The notes below the pieces were generated by a model that was given only the letters and a program-made list of their open reading frames with translations, ran no database searches and had not been told where the DNA came from. From JBELHR01 sp049607205 (GTDB lineage: Bacteria; Bacteroidota; Bacteroidia; Flavobacteriales; Flavobacteriaceae), in contig JBMYWH010000015.1 in NCBI GenBank assembly GCA_049607205.1, positions 1 to 52,694 of the forward strand: a stretch of DNA of 52,694 bases, given 5' to 3'. Of the stretch, positions 1 to 7,949 are shown piece by piece. The translations under genes and the position numbers were made by a program. Each line of letters opens with the position of its first letter. The stretch's first letter is position 1.

Positions 1-1104
1 TAATTGTCCCATCATTAATACATCTGCATTCGGAACCCCGATCAACCACATCAATGGCGAGAATATGGTACCTAATATAGCTTCTAGAGTTAATCCAGGG
101 TAGCTGGAGTTCATTGCAATCCATTCATTGAGGTGGGTGAATCCACCTACCCATCCTAAGATTCCGTTAATCATTGCTATAAAGGCTACAAAAACTAATA
201 GCATGGCCCCTACATTAAAGGCTAATTGTAAACCTTCCGAAGTCCCATTTGAGATAGCATCTAAGATGTTAGATCCTATCTTATCATTTGAGATTTCTAC
301 TTGTGTGTTAACGTCTTCAGTTTGAGGGTAAAGCATTTTTGAAATTACAATAGCTCCAGGTGCCGCCATTACAGATGCTGCAAGTAAATGTTTCGCAAAC
401 TGAAGTCGCAAAGCCTCATCATCACCTCCTAGAAATCCGATATATGCCGCGAGTACAGCTCCTGCGACGGTCGCCATTCCACCGATCATAACCAAAAGGA
501 TTTCAGACCTGTTCATCTTTTCTAAATAAGCTTTAATAAGCAGGGGAGCTTCCGTTTGACCTAAAAATATATTACCAGTAACTGACAGGCTTTCTGCACC
601 AGAAATATGCAATATCTTAGTAAAGACTAAAGCTAGACCATAAACGATCTTTTGTATGATTCCTAAGTAAAACAATACCGAAGTAAGGGCTGAGAAAAAT
701 AAAATAGTAGGCAATACCTGAAAGGCAAAAATAAAGCCATAAGTATCGACATTCATTAAATCGCCAAAGACAAAAATACTTCCTGCTCTGGTGTAATTTA
801 ATATTTCTACGAACACCTTTCCAACAGCCTCAAAACCAGCTTGTATAAAAGATACTTTCAGTACTCCGATAGCAATAAGTAGCTGAGAACCAATTCCGAT
901 ACCAACTGTTTTCCAATCTATAGCTTTTCGATTAGAACTCAATAGGTACGCAATGGCTAGTATACTAAACATTCCAAGAACTCCTCTTAGAATCGAGGGA
1001 AGTGTGATCCCTTCACTGGCAATCATTCCCTGATCGTTTAATTCTTGTGCACTTGATGTAACTGTGGTTAATAGTCCCACTATTAATAATATAAACTTCT
1101 TCAT
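1..1104 (-). CDS. NupC-family concentrative nucleoside transporter (3' end cut by window edge)
   Basis: The frame is open from an ATG at 1104 to the window edge, giving 368 codons without a stop, so the C-terminus lies outside. The translation holds many hydrophobic segments and the NupC/CNT signature FLGQTEAPLLIKAYL in the middle, followed by a GGMATVAG stretch and an FNVGAMLLVF segment near the end seen. This family imports nucleosides across the inner membrane by Na+ or H+ symport. The first about 20 residues (MKKFIILLIVGLLTTVTSSAQ) resemble a cleavable signal peptide placed before the first core membrane segment. The ATG lies 4 nt after the stop of the upstream bifunctional nuclease gene, so the two are probably co-transcribed. 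Substrate range cannot be told from sequence. Confidence 0.9.
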   Translation of the reverse strand, partial: MKKFILLIVGLLTTVTSSAQELNDQGMIASEGITLPSILRGVLGMFSILAIAYLLSSNRKAIDWKTVGIGIGSQLLIAIGVLKVSFIQAGFEAVGKVFVEILNYTRAGSIFVFGDLMNVDTYGFIFAFQVLPTILFFSALTSVLFYLGIIQKIVYGLALVFTKILHISGAESLSVTGNIFLGQTEAPLLIKAYLEKMNRSEILLVMIGGMATVAGAVLAAYIGFLGGDDEALRLQFAKHLLAASVMAAPGAIVISKMLYPQTEDVNTQVEISNDKIGSNILDAISNGTSEGLQLAFNVGAMLLVFVAFIAMINGILGWVGGFTHLNEWIAMNSSYPGLTLEAILGTIFSPLMWLIGVPNADVLMMGQL

Positions 1105-1108
1105 TAAA

Positions 1109-1726
1109 TCATCTTTTGTTTATTTCGTCTCTAAGTAAGGCCGCTAATTCGTATTGTTCATTCTGGATGGCCTCGTTGAGTTGATCGTGCAATTCTTGAA
1201 GGCTCAAGCTCGCAAGTGTGTCATCTCCATTTGGATCGAAAGCATCTTCCTCGAGTTCACGCTCAAGTACAGATTCCATTTCCAATTCATCATCTTCCAA
1301 TGAAATGGATTCATTTTGTAGTATGATTCCAGCTTGTTCTAAGATTTCCTCAGAAGTGTAGATTGGTGCTTTAAATCTTATCGCTAATGCAATAGCATCT
1401 GAGGTTCTTGCATCAATTGTTTTTTCTTCACCATTGGAATTGCAAATGAGACTAGAGTAAAATACACCATCTAAAAGCCTGTGGATAATTGCTTTATCTA
1501 ATCTAATTTCAAATGCTTCAGAAAATGTTTTAAAAAGGTCATGGGTCAAAGGACGCGGTGGTTTGATTTCACGCTCCAGAGCAATAGTGATTGCTTGAGC
1601 TTCAAAAGCTCCAATGATTATAGGTAAGGTTCTTTTTCCGTTAAGCTCAGACAAAACTAGGGCGTAAGCACCGCTTTGGGTTTGACTGTAGGAAATTCCT
1701 TTTATTGTTAATTGTATTAAACTCAT
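1109..1726 (-). CDS. Bifunctional nuclease (BFN/DUF151) domain protein with C-terminal UVR motif
   Basis: The 205 aa protein begins with the BFN/DUF151 core (about residues 1-135), recognisable from the LPIIIGAFEAQAI stretch, the HDLF segment and the ARTSDAIALAIRFKAPIY motif. An acidic linker follows (about 140-170), then a UVR (UvrB/UvrC) motif at 173-205 with the pattern LQELHDQLNEAIQNEQYELA. The same BFN plus UVR arrangement is usual in Bacteroidota. BFN homologues were described as having DNase and RNase activity, but the physiological role is unsettled. The UVR motif suggests interaction with a partner protein. It is translated just ahead of the nupC-like gene with a 4 nt gap. Confidence 0.9.
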   Translation of the reverse strand: MSLIQLTIKGISYSQTQSGAYALVLSELNGKRTLPIIIGAFEAQAITIALEREIKPPRPLTHDLFKTFSEAFEIRLDKAIIHRLLDGVFYSSLICNSNGEEKTIDARTSDAIALAIRFKAPIYTSEEILEQAGIILQNESISLEDDELEMESVLERELEEDAFDPNGDDTLASLSLQELHDQLNEAIQNEQYELAALLRDEINKR

Positions 1727-1743
1727 TTTTACCGATATCTGGT

Positions 1744-1787
1744 CAAAAAATATAACTGCCTATAAAGGATTGAGCTCATAGGCAGTT
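1744..1787 (-). terminator. Intrinsic terminator after etfA
   Basis: Read on the minus strand, a 10 bp stem (AACTGCCTAT with ATAGGCAGTT, plus-strand arms 1754-1763 and 1778-1787) is followed by ATATTTTTT. It sits between the etfA stop and the next minus-strand gene, separating the etf operon from the bfn-nupC unit. Confidence 0.8.
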
Positions 1788-1824
1788 CCGTTGCGAATTT
1801 AATAAAAATTATCAGTTAAATTGT

Positions 1825-2787
1825 TTAGTTATCTAATTTAAATGCTTTGAATTTCTCAATTAATTGAGGTACTACTTCAAATGCATCTCCTACCACACCG
1901 TAGTCAGCTGCTTTGAAAAAAGGTGCCTCAGGATCTGAGTTGATAACGACCTTAACTTTAGAGGCGTTGATTCCTGCAAGGTGCTGAATGGCACCAGAAA
2001 TACCAATAGCTATATATAGATTGGAAGCAACAGGCTTTCCTGTTTGTCCTACATGTTCCGAATGAGGTCTCCATCCTAAGTCAGAGACTGGTTTAGAACA
2101 TGCTGTAGCCGCACCGAGTACCTCTGCGAGGTCTTCTATCATTGTCCAGTTTTCAGGTCCTTTCAATCCTCTTCCTGCTGAAACTACAATGTCCGCATCT
2201 GCAATACTGATTTGACCTGAGCTTTTTGCAACTTCAAGAACTTCTAGGTTCTCTTGTCTAGGTCCTTCAAAAGTATATTCAATTTCACTTGAATCTGTTT
2301 GATTTTCCTTAGCTCCAAAAGAATTTTTAGCAAGACTCAAAACTTTAAATTCGTTATTTAAGGCCGTAAAACTAAATGCTTTACTAGAGAAGGCTTTTCT
2401 CTTAACTACAAAAGGTTCTGTGCTTTCTGGAAGAGCAACAACATTTGAAGCGTATGAGGCTTGGAGTTGTGCTGTCAGAATTGGCGCCAGATATTGAGCG
2501 TCTGCACTTGAGGATATAACGATAGTTTTAGCTTCTACTTGTTTACTTACTACTTCGATTAATGAAGCATAACTTTTTGCTTTGAAATCTTGTAAATCCG
2601 CATCTGTGATACTGATAATTTTCTGAATTCCATGTGCCGAAAGTTGAGCGTGATCCTCAAGATTAACCACTAGAGCAATAGCTTCGGTTCCTAACTGATC
2701 TGCTAAAGCCCTTCCGTAACTACATAATTCAAGAGCTTGTTTTTTTAATTTGTTTTGTGCCGATTCGGCATATATTAAAATTGACAT
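1825..2787 (-). CDS. etfA: Electron transfer flavoprotein subunit alpha
   Basis: This 320 aa protein matches the ETF alpha subunit in length and layout. The N-terminal half is the less conserved domain. The C-terminal FAD domain (about 195-320) carries the family signature SAGRGLKGPENW, the GATAACSKPVSDLGWRPHSE stretch, VGQTGKPVASNLYIAIGISG and the terminal FKAADYGVVGDAFEVVP segment. With EtfB it forms the soluble FAD heterodimer that passes electrons from acyl-CoA dehydrogenases to the quinone pool through ETF:quinone oxidoreductase. It lies 16 nt downstream of etfB and ends at a terminator. The thiolase at 49160-50341 may serve the same fatty acid or amino acid degradation network. Confidence 0.97.
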   Translation of the reverse strand: MSILIYAESAQNKLKKQALELCSYGRALADQLGTEAIALVVNLEDHAQLSAHGIQKIISITDADLQDFKAKSYASLIEVVSKQVEAKTIVISSSADAQYLAPILTAQLQASYASNVVALPESTEPFVVKRKAFSSKAFSFTALNNEFKVLSLAKNSFGAKENQTDSSEIEYTFEGPRQENLEVLEVAKSSGQISIADADIVVSAGRGLKGPENWTMIEDLAEVLGAATACSKPVSDLGWRPHSEHVGQTGKPVASNLYIAIGISGAIQHLAGINASKVKVVINSDPEAPFFKAADYGVVGDAFEVVPQLIEKFKAFKLDN

Positions 2788-2803
2788 TTTCTTCGAGTTT
2801 AAA

Positions 2804-3550
2804 TTAAAGGACTTTTGCTTCTGTGTGTAATAAGTTTATTAGTTCATCTAAATTAGATGCATCAACAATCTTACAAGCCGATTTTTGTGCAGGCTTTTCA
2901 AACTTGTTGTCTGTTGTGGCTGCATGGGATCCATTAGATTCTAAAACCGTTAATGGTTTTTTGCGGGCCATCATAATCCCTCTCATATTTGGGATCTTTA
3001 AGTCTTTTTCTTCCACCATTCCTTTCTGACCTGAAACTACAGCAGGAAGTGTTAGTTTTATTGTTTCGGTTCCTCCATCGATTTCTCTTTTACATGTGGC
3101 GTCAGATCCTTCTACTTCTATTGAAACACATGCATTAACGAAATTCATCTCACAAAGTGATGCTAGAATTCCCGGTACCATTCCTCCATTATAATCTATC
3201 GATTCCCTTCCGGTTAAAATAAGATCAAATTGCTCTGATTTTTGAACTTCAGCAATTTCCTGGGCTACTTGAAATCCGTCAAGTGCTGCTGTGTTAATAC
3301 GTATTGCTTTATCTGCTCCTATAGCAAGAGCTTTTCTTAAAGTAGGTTCTGTGCTTGAATCTCCTACATTGATTACGGTTACTTCAGCGCCTTGCTTTTC
3401 TTTGAACCACATAGCTCTAGTAAGGGCGAATTCATCATGCGGATTGATTACGAACTGAACTCCAGTAGAGTCAAATTCTGTCATTTCCGAATTGAAATTG
3501 ATTTTTGAAGTCGTATCAGGTACGTGACTTATACATACTAAAATCTTCAT
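2804..3550 (-). CDS. etfB: Electron transfer flavoprotein subunit beta
   Basis: The 248 aa protein begins MKILVCISHVPDTTSKI and carries the AMP/adenine-nucleotide binding domain of ETF beta. Features include NPHDEFALTRAMWFKEKQGAEVTVINVG, the LILTGRESIDYNGGMVPGILA segment and the DGGTETIKLTLPAVV segment. It is the first gene of an etfB-etfA operon and diverges from pdhB. The 154 bp divergent spacer contains a perfect 20 bp palindrome (3614-3633) that could control either side. Length and gene order are typical for Bacteroidota. Confidence 0.97.
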   Translation of the reverse strand: MKILVCISHVPDTTSKINFNSEMTEFDSTGVQFVINPHDEFALTRAMWFKEKQGAEVTVINVGDSSTEPTLRKALAIGADKAIRINTAALDGFQVAQEIAEVQKSEQFDLILTGRESIDYNGGMVPGILASLCEMNFVNACVSIEVEGSDATCKREIDGGTETIKLTLPAVVSGQKGMVEEKDLKIPNMRGIMMARKKPLTVLESNGSHAATTDNKFEKPAQKSACKIVDASNLDELINLLHTEAKVL

Positions 3551-3613
3551 ATTCTTTAAACGTTTGTGTTATTAGTTATTAGCTTGGAAACGAATATAGA
3601 AAAAAAAACTAAA

Positions 3614-3633
3614 TTATTATGCATGCATAATAA
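3614..3633. promoter_or_regulatory. Perfect 20 bp palindrome in the etfB/pdhB divergent spacer (candidate operator)
   Basis: The sequence reads the same on both strands, with GCATGC at its centre (3621-3626) and TTATTAT/ATAATAA arms. It lies 63 bp upstream of the etfB start and about 40 bp upstream of the pdhB -7 box. Uninterrupted dyads of this size are typical of dimeric repressor sites, but the cognate regulator is not visible in the window. Confidence 0.45.
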
Positions 3634-3674
3634 ATTTTTTCATGTTTTTGAAGTGATTTTAGGTTGGATTTATT

Positions 3675-3682
3675 TATTTTTG
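3675..3682 (+). promoter_or_regulatory. Candidate -7 box of pdhB (TATTTTTG)
   Basis: The box matches the Bacteroidota TAnnTTTG consensus and lies 22 nt before the pdhB ATG. A TTTTTG at 3645-3650 is 24 nt upstream, which is longer than the usual -33 spacing, so the -33 element is uncertain. Confidence 0.5.
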
Positions 3683-3704
3683 TCATCCAAATTAGAGATA
3701 CAAA

Positions 3705-4685
3705 ATGAAAACTATACAGTTTAGAGAAGCAATTTGCGAAGCGATGTCTGAGGAAATGCGTCACGATGAATCAATTTACTTGATTGGGGAAGAGGTTGCA
3801 GAGTACAATGGTGCTTATAAAGCGTCTAAGGGAATGTTGGATGAGTTTGGTGCTAAGAGAGTAATAGATGCTCCAATTGCTGAATTAGGTTTTGGAGGAA
3901 TTGCTGTTGGTTCTGCAATGAACGGTAATCGTCCGATTGTTGAATATATGACTTTTAACTTTTCACTTGTAGGTATTGATCAAATTGTGAACAATGCAGC
4001 AAAGATTCGTCAAATGTCAGGAGGGCAGTTTAATTGTCCAATTGTATTTAGAGGGCCTACTGCATCTGCAGGACAGTTAGCCGCTACCCACTCTCAAGCT
4101 TTTGAGAATTGGTTCGCAAACGTACCAGGTTTGAAGGTAATTGTTCCTTCTAATCCATACGATGCTAAAGGTTTGTTGAAAGCAGCGATTAGAGATAATG
4201 ATCCTGTTATTTTTATGGAATCTGAGCAAATGTATGGAGATAAAGGTGAGGTGCCAGAAGGGGAATATGTTCTTCCTATTGGAGTTGCTGATATTAAACG
4301 TGCAGGAACGGACGTAACAGTTGTTTCATTTGGAAAGATTATTAAGGAAGCTTATATAGCAGCTGATGCTTTAGAGAAAGAAGGTATTTCTGTTGAAGTA
4401 ATTGATCTTAGAACTGTAAGACCTTTAGATATTAACACGATCTTAGAATCTGTTAAGAAGACAAATAGACTTGTTATTTTAGAAGAAGCTTGGCCGTTTG
4501 GATCAGTTTCAACTGAGATTACTTATAGAGTACAAGATGAAGCATTCGATTATTTAGATGCTCCGATTAAAAGAATAAATACAGCAGATACACCAGCACC
4601 ATATTCTCCAGTTTTATTGGCAGAATGGTTGCCTAATTCGCAAGATGTTATTGATGCTGTGAAAGAAGTAATGTACGTGAAATAA
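3705..4685 (+). CDS. pdhB: Pyruvate dehydrogenase E1 component subunit beta
   Basis: The 326 aa protein has the E1 beta pattern throughout. The N-terminal pyrimidine-binding domain contains LIGEEVAEYNGAYKASKGM, the RVIDAPIAELGFGGIAVGSA stretch and NNAAKIRQMSGGQFNCPIVFRGP. The C-terminal transketolase-like domain contains VIDLRTVRPLDI and the LEEAWPFGSVSTEI segment. It pairs with an E1 alpha subunit in the thiamine-diphosphate-dependent decarboxylation of pyruvate that feeds acetyl-CoA synthesis. The alpha subunit and E2 are not adjacent here, as is often seen in this phylum. A branched-chain 2-oxoacid E1 beta would look similar, but the length and MSGGQF region favour pyruvate. Confidence 0.93.
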   Translation: MKTIQFREAICEAMSEEMRHDESIYLIGEEVAEYNGAYKASKGMLDEFGAKRVIDAPIAELGFGGIAVGSAMNGNRPIVEYMTFNFSLVGIDQIVNNAAKIRQMSGGQFNCPIVFRGPTASAGQLAATHSQAFENWFANVPGLKVIVPSNPYDAKGLLKAAIRDNDPVIFMESEQMYGDKGEVPEGEYVLPIGVADIKRAGTDVTVVSFGKIIKEAYIAADALEKEGISVEVIDLRTVRPLDINTILESVKKTNRLVILEEAWPFGSVSTEITYRVQDEAFDYLDAPIKRINTADTPAPYSPVLLAEWLPNSQDVIDAVKEVMYVK

Positions 4686-4714
4686 TCACGAGCCTTGCTT
4701 AGAAATATTAATTA

Positions 4715-4753
4715 AATTCCTTTCTTTGTTTTTTCAAAGGAAGGAATTTTTTT
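4715..4753 (+). terminator. Terminator-like hairpin that also covers the SD-like sequence of the next gene
   Basis: Arms 4715-4728 and 4735-4748 pair over 14 bp with one G-T wobble around a T6 loop and are followed by a run of T directly up to the ATG at 4754. It has the form of an intrinsic terminator for pdhB. Its 3' arm contains AAAGGAAGGAA, a purine-rich stretch ending 7 nt before the next start codon, so the hairpin would also hide that site. Confidence 0.75.
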
Positions 4754-7237
4754 ATGCCATCAACAATCAAACTAACTACTCTATTTATTTTCTTTTTGAG
4801 TGCGTCTCTTTGCGCTCAAACTAAGGTTGGAGGTCTTGTAAAAGATCAAGAAGGTTATCCTATACCTTACGCTTCCATAATCTTCAAAGGAACTTCTCAG
4901 GGAACCGTGAGTGACGAAGATGGACGATTTTATCTTGAGAGTGACTTGGATTTAAAAGTTCTTCAGGTATCATTTGTAGGGTTTGAAACGAGAGAGTTAT
5001 TGGTGAAGCCTTATGATGCAAATCTTTCTGTTGTTTTAAAGGAGCTGACCAACAACCTAGAGGCTGTTCAAGTATATTCAGGAAAACGAAAGAATAAAGG
5101 GAATCCAGCGGTGGAAATTTTACGTAAAGTATGGGAGAATAAGCGCAAGAATGGATTAAAAGTATATAAGGAGTATGCCTTTGATAAATATGAAAAAATC
5201 GAGTTTGATTTAAATAATATCGATAGTAGTGTAATCAAAAGTAAACTTTTTAAAGATATGGAGTTTGTTTTTGAGCAAATGGATACCTCCGATATTTCGG
5301 GGAAAACATACTTGCCCGTATTTATTAATGAAGCCATTTATAAGGTTTATGGAAAGAGTAAAGGTAAACTCTATAAGGAGGACCTTGAAGCAAATCGCAA
5401 TTCCGGATTTGAATCTAACCAATACATTATCGCTTTTGTAAAGGATTTATATGTGGATTATGATGTGAATAGCCCTTATATTAAACTCTTTGATAAAGCT
5501 TTTGTTTCTCCTGTTGCAAAAACTGGTTTGCTTACCTATAATTATGTTTTATCCGATTCTGCCTATATAGATAATAAATGGTGTTATAATATAGTATACT
5601 ATCCAAGAAGAAAAGGGGAGCTTACTTTTAAAGGTGATTTCTGGGTAACTGATACGACCTATACCGTGAAGGAGATAGAGATGTCCGTCTCAAAGTCGGC
5701 TAATATCAATTGGGTAAAAGATCTATATCTCAGTCAGTCTTTTGAAGCATTAAATGATTCAGTTATCGTCCTAAAGAGAGATCATATCACTTCTGATTTT
5801 GCATTGAGAAAGAAGGAGTCTTCAAAAGGGGTTTATGGAAAGAGAACAACTTTGTATGGTAATTATGATTTTCAGACTAGTCGTCCTGATAAATTTTATA
5901 GAAAAGTTGCAGACAATTACAATACAGAGATATATAATAAGGATGATGTTTATTGGAATTTAAATCGTTTAGAAGCACTTAATGAGCAAGAATCTGGTGT
6001 TTATCAAATGCTAGATACACTTTCAAAAGTTAAGCGCTTTAAGAGGATGTATGGCCTTGCTTCGATTGCAGCTTCGGATTATATTGAATTCAATGGCTTT
6101 GATTATGGCCCCTTATCTGCCTCTTTGGGAAGGAATGATGTGGAGGGTATTCGACTTAGGGCCGGTGCTAGAACCTATTTCGGACCTAACGATCCATGGC
6201 GAATCCAGGGTTACACGGCTTGGGGTACCAAGGACCAAAACTTTAAATATGCTGTTTCAGGAAAATGGCTTGTGAATAAGGTTAATAGGGTCACTGTTTC
6301 TGCCGGTTATATTAATGATGTTCAGCAAATAGGGACTAGTTTAACTACCACTAACGAAGTTCTGGGGACTAATGTGTTATCCTCAGCGTTCTTTTCTGTA
6401 GGTGATTCGGGTAAATTGACTCAGATAGAAATGACCACTGCAAATGTTAGATTTGAGCCAATTAAAAATTTACAATTTAGGTTAGGGGGGAGTTTCAAGG
6501 ACTTAATATCAGCTTCTCCTACATTTAATTTGGATTATTTAGATGAAAATGGAGAGGTACAATCTCGTACAAGACAATCTGAATGGGATGCTGGAATTCA
6601 GTGGACCCCTAAAAGAAAGACTATTGGAAATGGTGTGGAATTAATGGATGTAGATGACAATGATTACGCTACCTTGTTTCTTAATTTTGCCAGAGGATAT
6701 AAAGGGGTTAATCGAAGTGATTTTGATTACCGAAAACTTCAATTTTATTATCGACAGCCTTTTAATATTGGAGGTTTAGGTCGTTTATTTACTACGGTTG
6801 AAACAGGGAAAATCTTCGGTACAGTGCCTTTAGCACTTTTGGATGTGGTTCCCGGAAACCAGTCTTTTGTGATTGTTGATAATACATTTGGTTTAGTTGA
6901 TTATTATGAATTCGTTACAGATTCCTATGTCAGTTTTAAGTTTGAGCATAATTTTAACGGTCGAATTTTAAATACAATCCCTTTAGTAAAAAGACTACAA
7001 TGGAGAGAGGTGATCGGCTTAAAGGCAATCTACGGAACCATCTCTGAGGAGAATATAGCTATAAACCAATCCAATGTAGTGTATCAAGCTCCAGATGAGG
7101 TTTATTATGAGTATTTCGTTGGAATCGATAATATATTTAAGATGTTCAGAGTGGATTTTATGTGGAGAGGTAATTATAAGAATGTTCCGAGCGGTAGGGA
7201 TTTCGGGGTTCAATTTGAGGTAGATTTCCATTTTTAG
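4754..7237 (+). CDS. DUF5686 / carboxypeptidase-regulatory-like domain outer membrane protein
   Basis: The 827 aa protein starts with a signal peptide (MPSTIKLTTLFIFFLSASLCAQ). A carboxypeptidase-D regulatory-like beta-sandwich follows at about 24-100 (KVGGLVKDQEGYPIPYASI ... VSFVGFETREL). The rest is the long DUF5686 region, rich in aromatic beta-strand sequence and ending VQFEVDFHF with a terminal Phe, as in outer membrane barrels. Such proteins are common in Bacteroidota and of unknown molecular role. The location is inferred to be the outer membrane. The start codon follows a terminator-like hairpin directly. No clear separate promoter is visible in the 68 nt after pdhB. Confidence 0.85.
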   Translation: MPSTIKLTTLFIFFLSASLCAQTKVGGLVKDQEGYPIPYASIIFKGTSQGTVSDEDGRFYLESDLDLKVLQVSFVGFETRELLVKPYDANLSVVLKELTNNLEAVQVYSGKRKNKGNPAVEILRKVWENKRKNGLKVYKEYAFDKYEKIEFDLNNIDSSVIKSKLFKDMEFVFEQMDTSDISGKTYLPVFINEAIYKVYGKSKGKLYKEDLEANRNSGFESNQYIIAFVKDLYVDYDVNSPYIKLFDKAFVSPVAKTGLLTYNYVLSDSAYIDNKWCYNIVYYPRRKGELTFKGDFWVTDTTYTVKEIEMSVSKSANINWVKDLYLSQSFEALNDSVIVLKRDHITSDFALRKKESSKGVYGKRTTLYGNYDFQTSRPDKFYRKVADNYNTEIYNKDDVYWNLNRLEALNEQESGVYQMLDTLSKVKRFKRMYGLASIAASDYIEFNGFDYGPLSASLGRNDVEGIRLRAGARTYFGPNDPWRIQGYTAWGTKDQNFKYAVSGKWLVNKVNRVTVSAGYINDVQQIGTSLTTTNEVLGTNVLSSAFFSVGDSGKLTQIEMTTANVRFEPIKNLQFRLGGSFKDLISASPTFNLDYLDENGEVQSRTRQSEWDAGIQWTPKRKTIGNGVELMDVDDNDYATLFLNFARGYKGVNRSDFDYRKLQFYYRQPFNIGGLGRLFTTVETGKIFGTVPLALLDVVPGNQSFVIVDNTFGLVDYYEFVTDSYVSFKFEHNFNGRILNTIPLVKRLQWREVIGLKAIYGTISEENIAINQSNVVYQAPDEVYYEYFVGIDNIFKMFRVDFMWRGNYKNVPSGRDFGVQFEVDFHF

Positions 7238-7280
7238 TAAAAAAACCTTTGTGAATCAAGGATTAAAGCTAAATTATTTT

Positions 7281-7288
7281 TATTTTTG
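7281..7288 (+). promoter_or_regulatory. Candidate -7 box of ppa (TATTTTTG)
   Basis: An exact TAnnTTTG match lies 21 nt before the ppa ATG at 7310. No well spaced TTG -33 element is evident. Confidence 0.5.
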
Positions 7289-7309
7289 CAGCCTAAAAAT
7301 CAGGCAAAC

Positions 7310-7837
7310 ATGAGTACAAATGATGTAAAAACTTTCGACGTTTTGATCGAAATCCCAAAAGGGAGTAGAAATAAATATGAATACGACTTTGATTTACAAA
7401 AGATTCGATTTGATAGAATGCTTTTTTCTTCAATGATGTATCCTGCAGATTATGGTTTTATTCCAGAAACATTAGCCTTAGATAAAGATCCATTAGATGT
7501 GTTAGTTTTAGGATCTCAGCCAACGTTTCCTTTGTGTGTGATCGAGGTGAAGCCTATCGGTGTTTTTCACATGGCGGATGAAAAAGGGCCAGATGAGAAA
7601 ATTATCTGTGTTCCTGTTTCTGATCCAATTTGGAATAAATTGAATGATTTATCGGATTTAAATCCACATATCGTTATGGAAATTGAACATTTTTTCCAAG
7701 TATATAAGGATTTAGAAGAGAAAAAAGTTGACGTTGGTGGATGGGGAGATGCTGAAGAAGCTAAAGAAATCTTTATCAAATGTACGGAAAGGTATAATGA
7801 TAGTGAACATAAGGTAAATGGTGATTTTAAAATCTAA
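7310..7837 (+). CDS. ppa: Family I soluble inorganic pyrophosphatase
   Basis: From the ATG at 7310 the protein is 175 aa, the usual size of prokaryotic family I pyrophosphatases. It shows the E-I-P-K-G-S-R-N-K-Y-E-Y start, the YPADYGFIPETLA segment and the metal-binding signature DKDPLD. It hydrolyses pyrophosphate to two phosphates in the cytosol, pulling biosynthetic reactions forward. A longer frame from a TTG at 7286 is possible, but that TTG is the end of the predicted -7 box, so 7310 is preferred. The next gene is a membrane pyrophosphatase acting on the same substrate. Confidence 0.96.
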   Translation: MSTNDVKTFDVLIEIPKGSRNKYEYDFDLQKIRFDRMLFSSMMYPADYGFIPETLALDKDPLDVLVLGSQPTFPLCVIEVKPIGVFHMADEKGPDEKIICVPVSDPIWNKLNDLSDLNPHIVMEIEHFFQVYKDLEEKKVDVGGWGDAEEAKEIFIKCTERYNDSEHKVNGDFKI

Positions 7838-7860
7838 TTTCTTGAACAATAAACAGAAAG

Positions 7861-7892
7861 AAATAGAGCTCCTAGGAGCTCTATTTTTTTTT
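7861..7892 (+). terminator. Intrinsic terminator after ppa
   Basis: A perfect palindrome at 7861-7886 centred on CTAG forms an 11 bp stem (AAATAGAGCTC with its complement) and runs into a T tract. It separates ppa from hppA. Confidence 0.85.
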
Positions 7893-7898
7893 GCTAAT

Positions 7899-7930
7899 AA
7901 ATTTAACTAAGTTTAATAAAATTTAACTAA
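7899..7930. repeat. Two 12 bp direct repeats with 20 bp period upstream of hppA
   Basis: AAATTTAACTAA occurs at 7899-7910 and again at 7919-7930, about two helical turns apart, in the short spacer between the ppa terminator and the hppA start at 7950. This is the geometry of a tandem protein-binding site, but the sequence is so AT-rich that chance is possible. Confidence 0.35.
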
Positions 7931-7949
7931 AAAAAAGACGTACTAAATT

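Noticed and set aside
7286..7309. Upstream TTG start for ppa
   Set aside because: The TTG is the end of the predicted -7 box TATTTTTG, and the family normally begins near the ATG at 7310.
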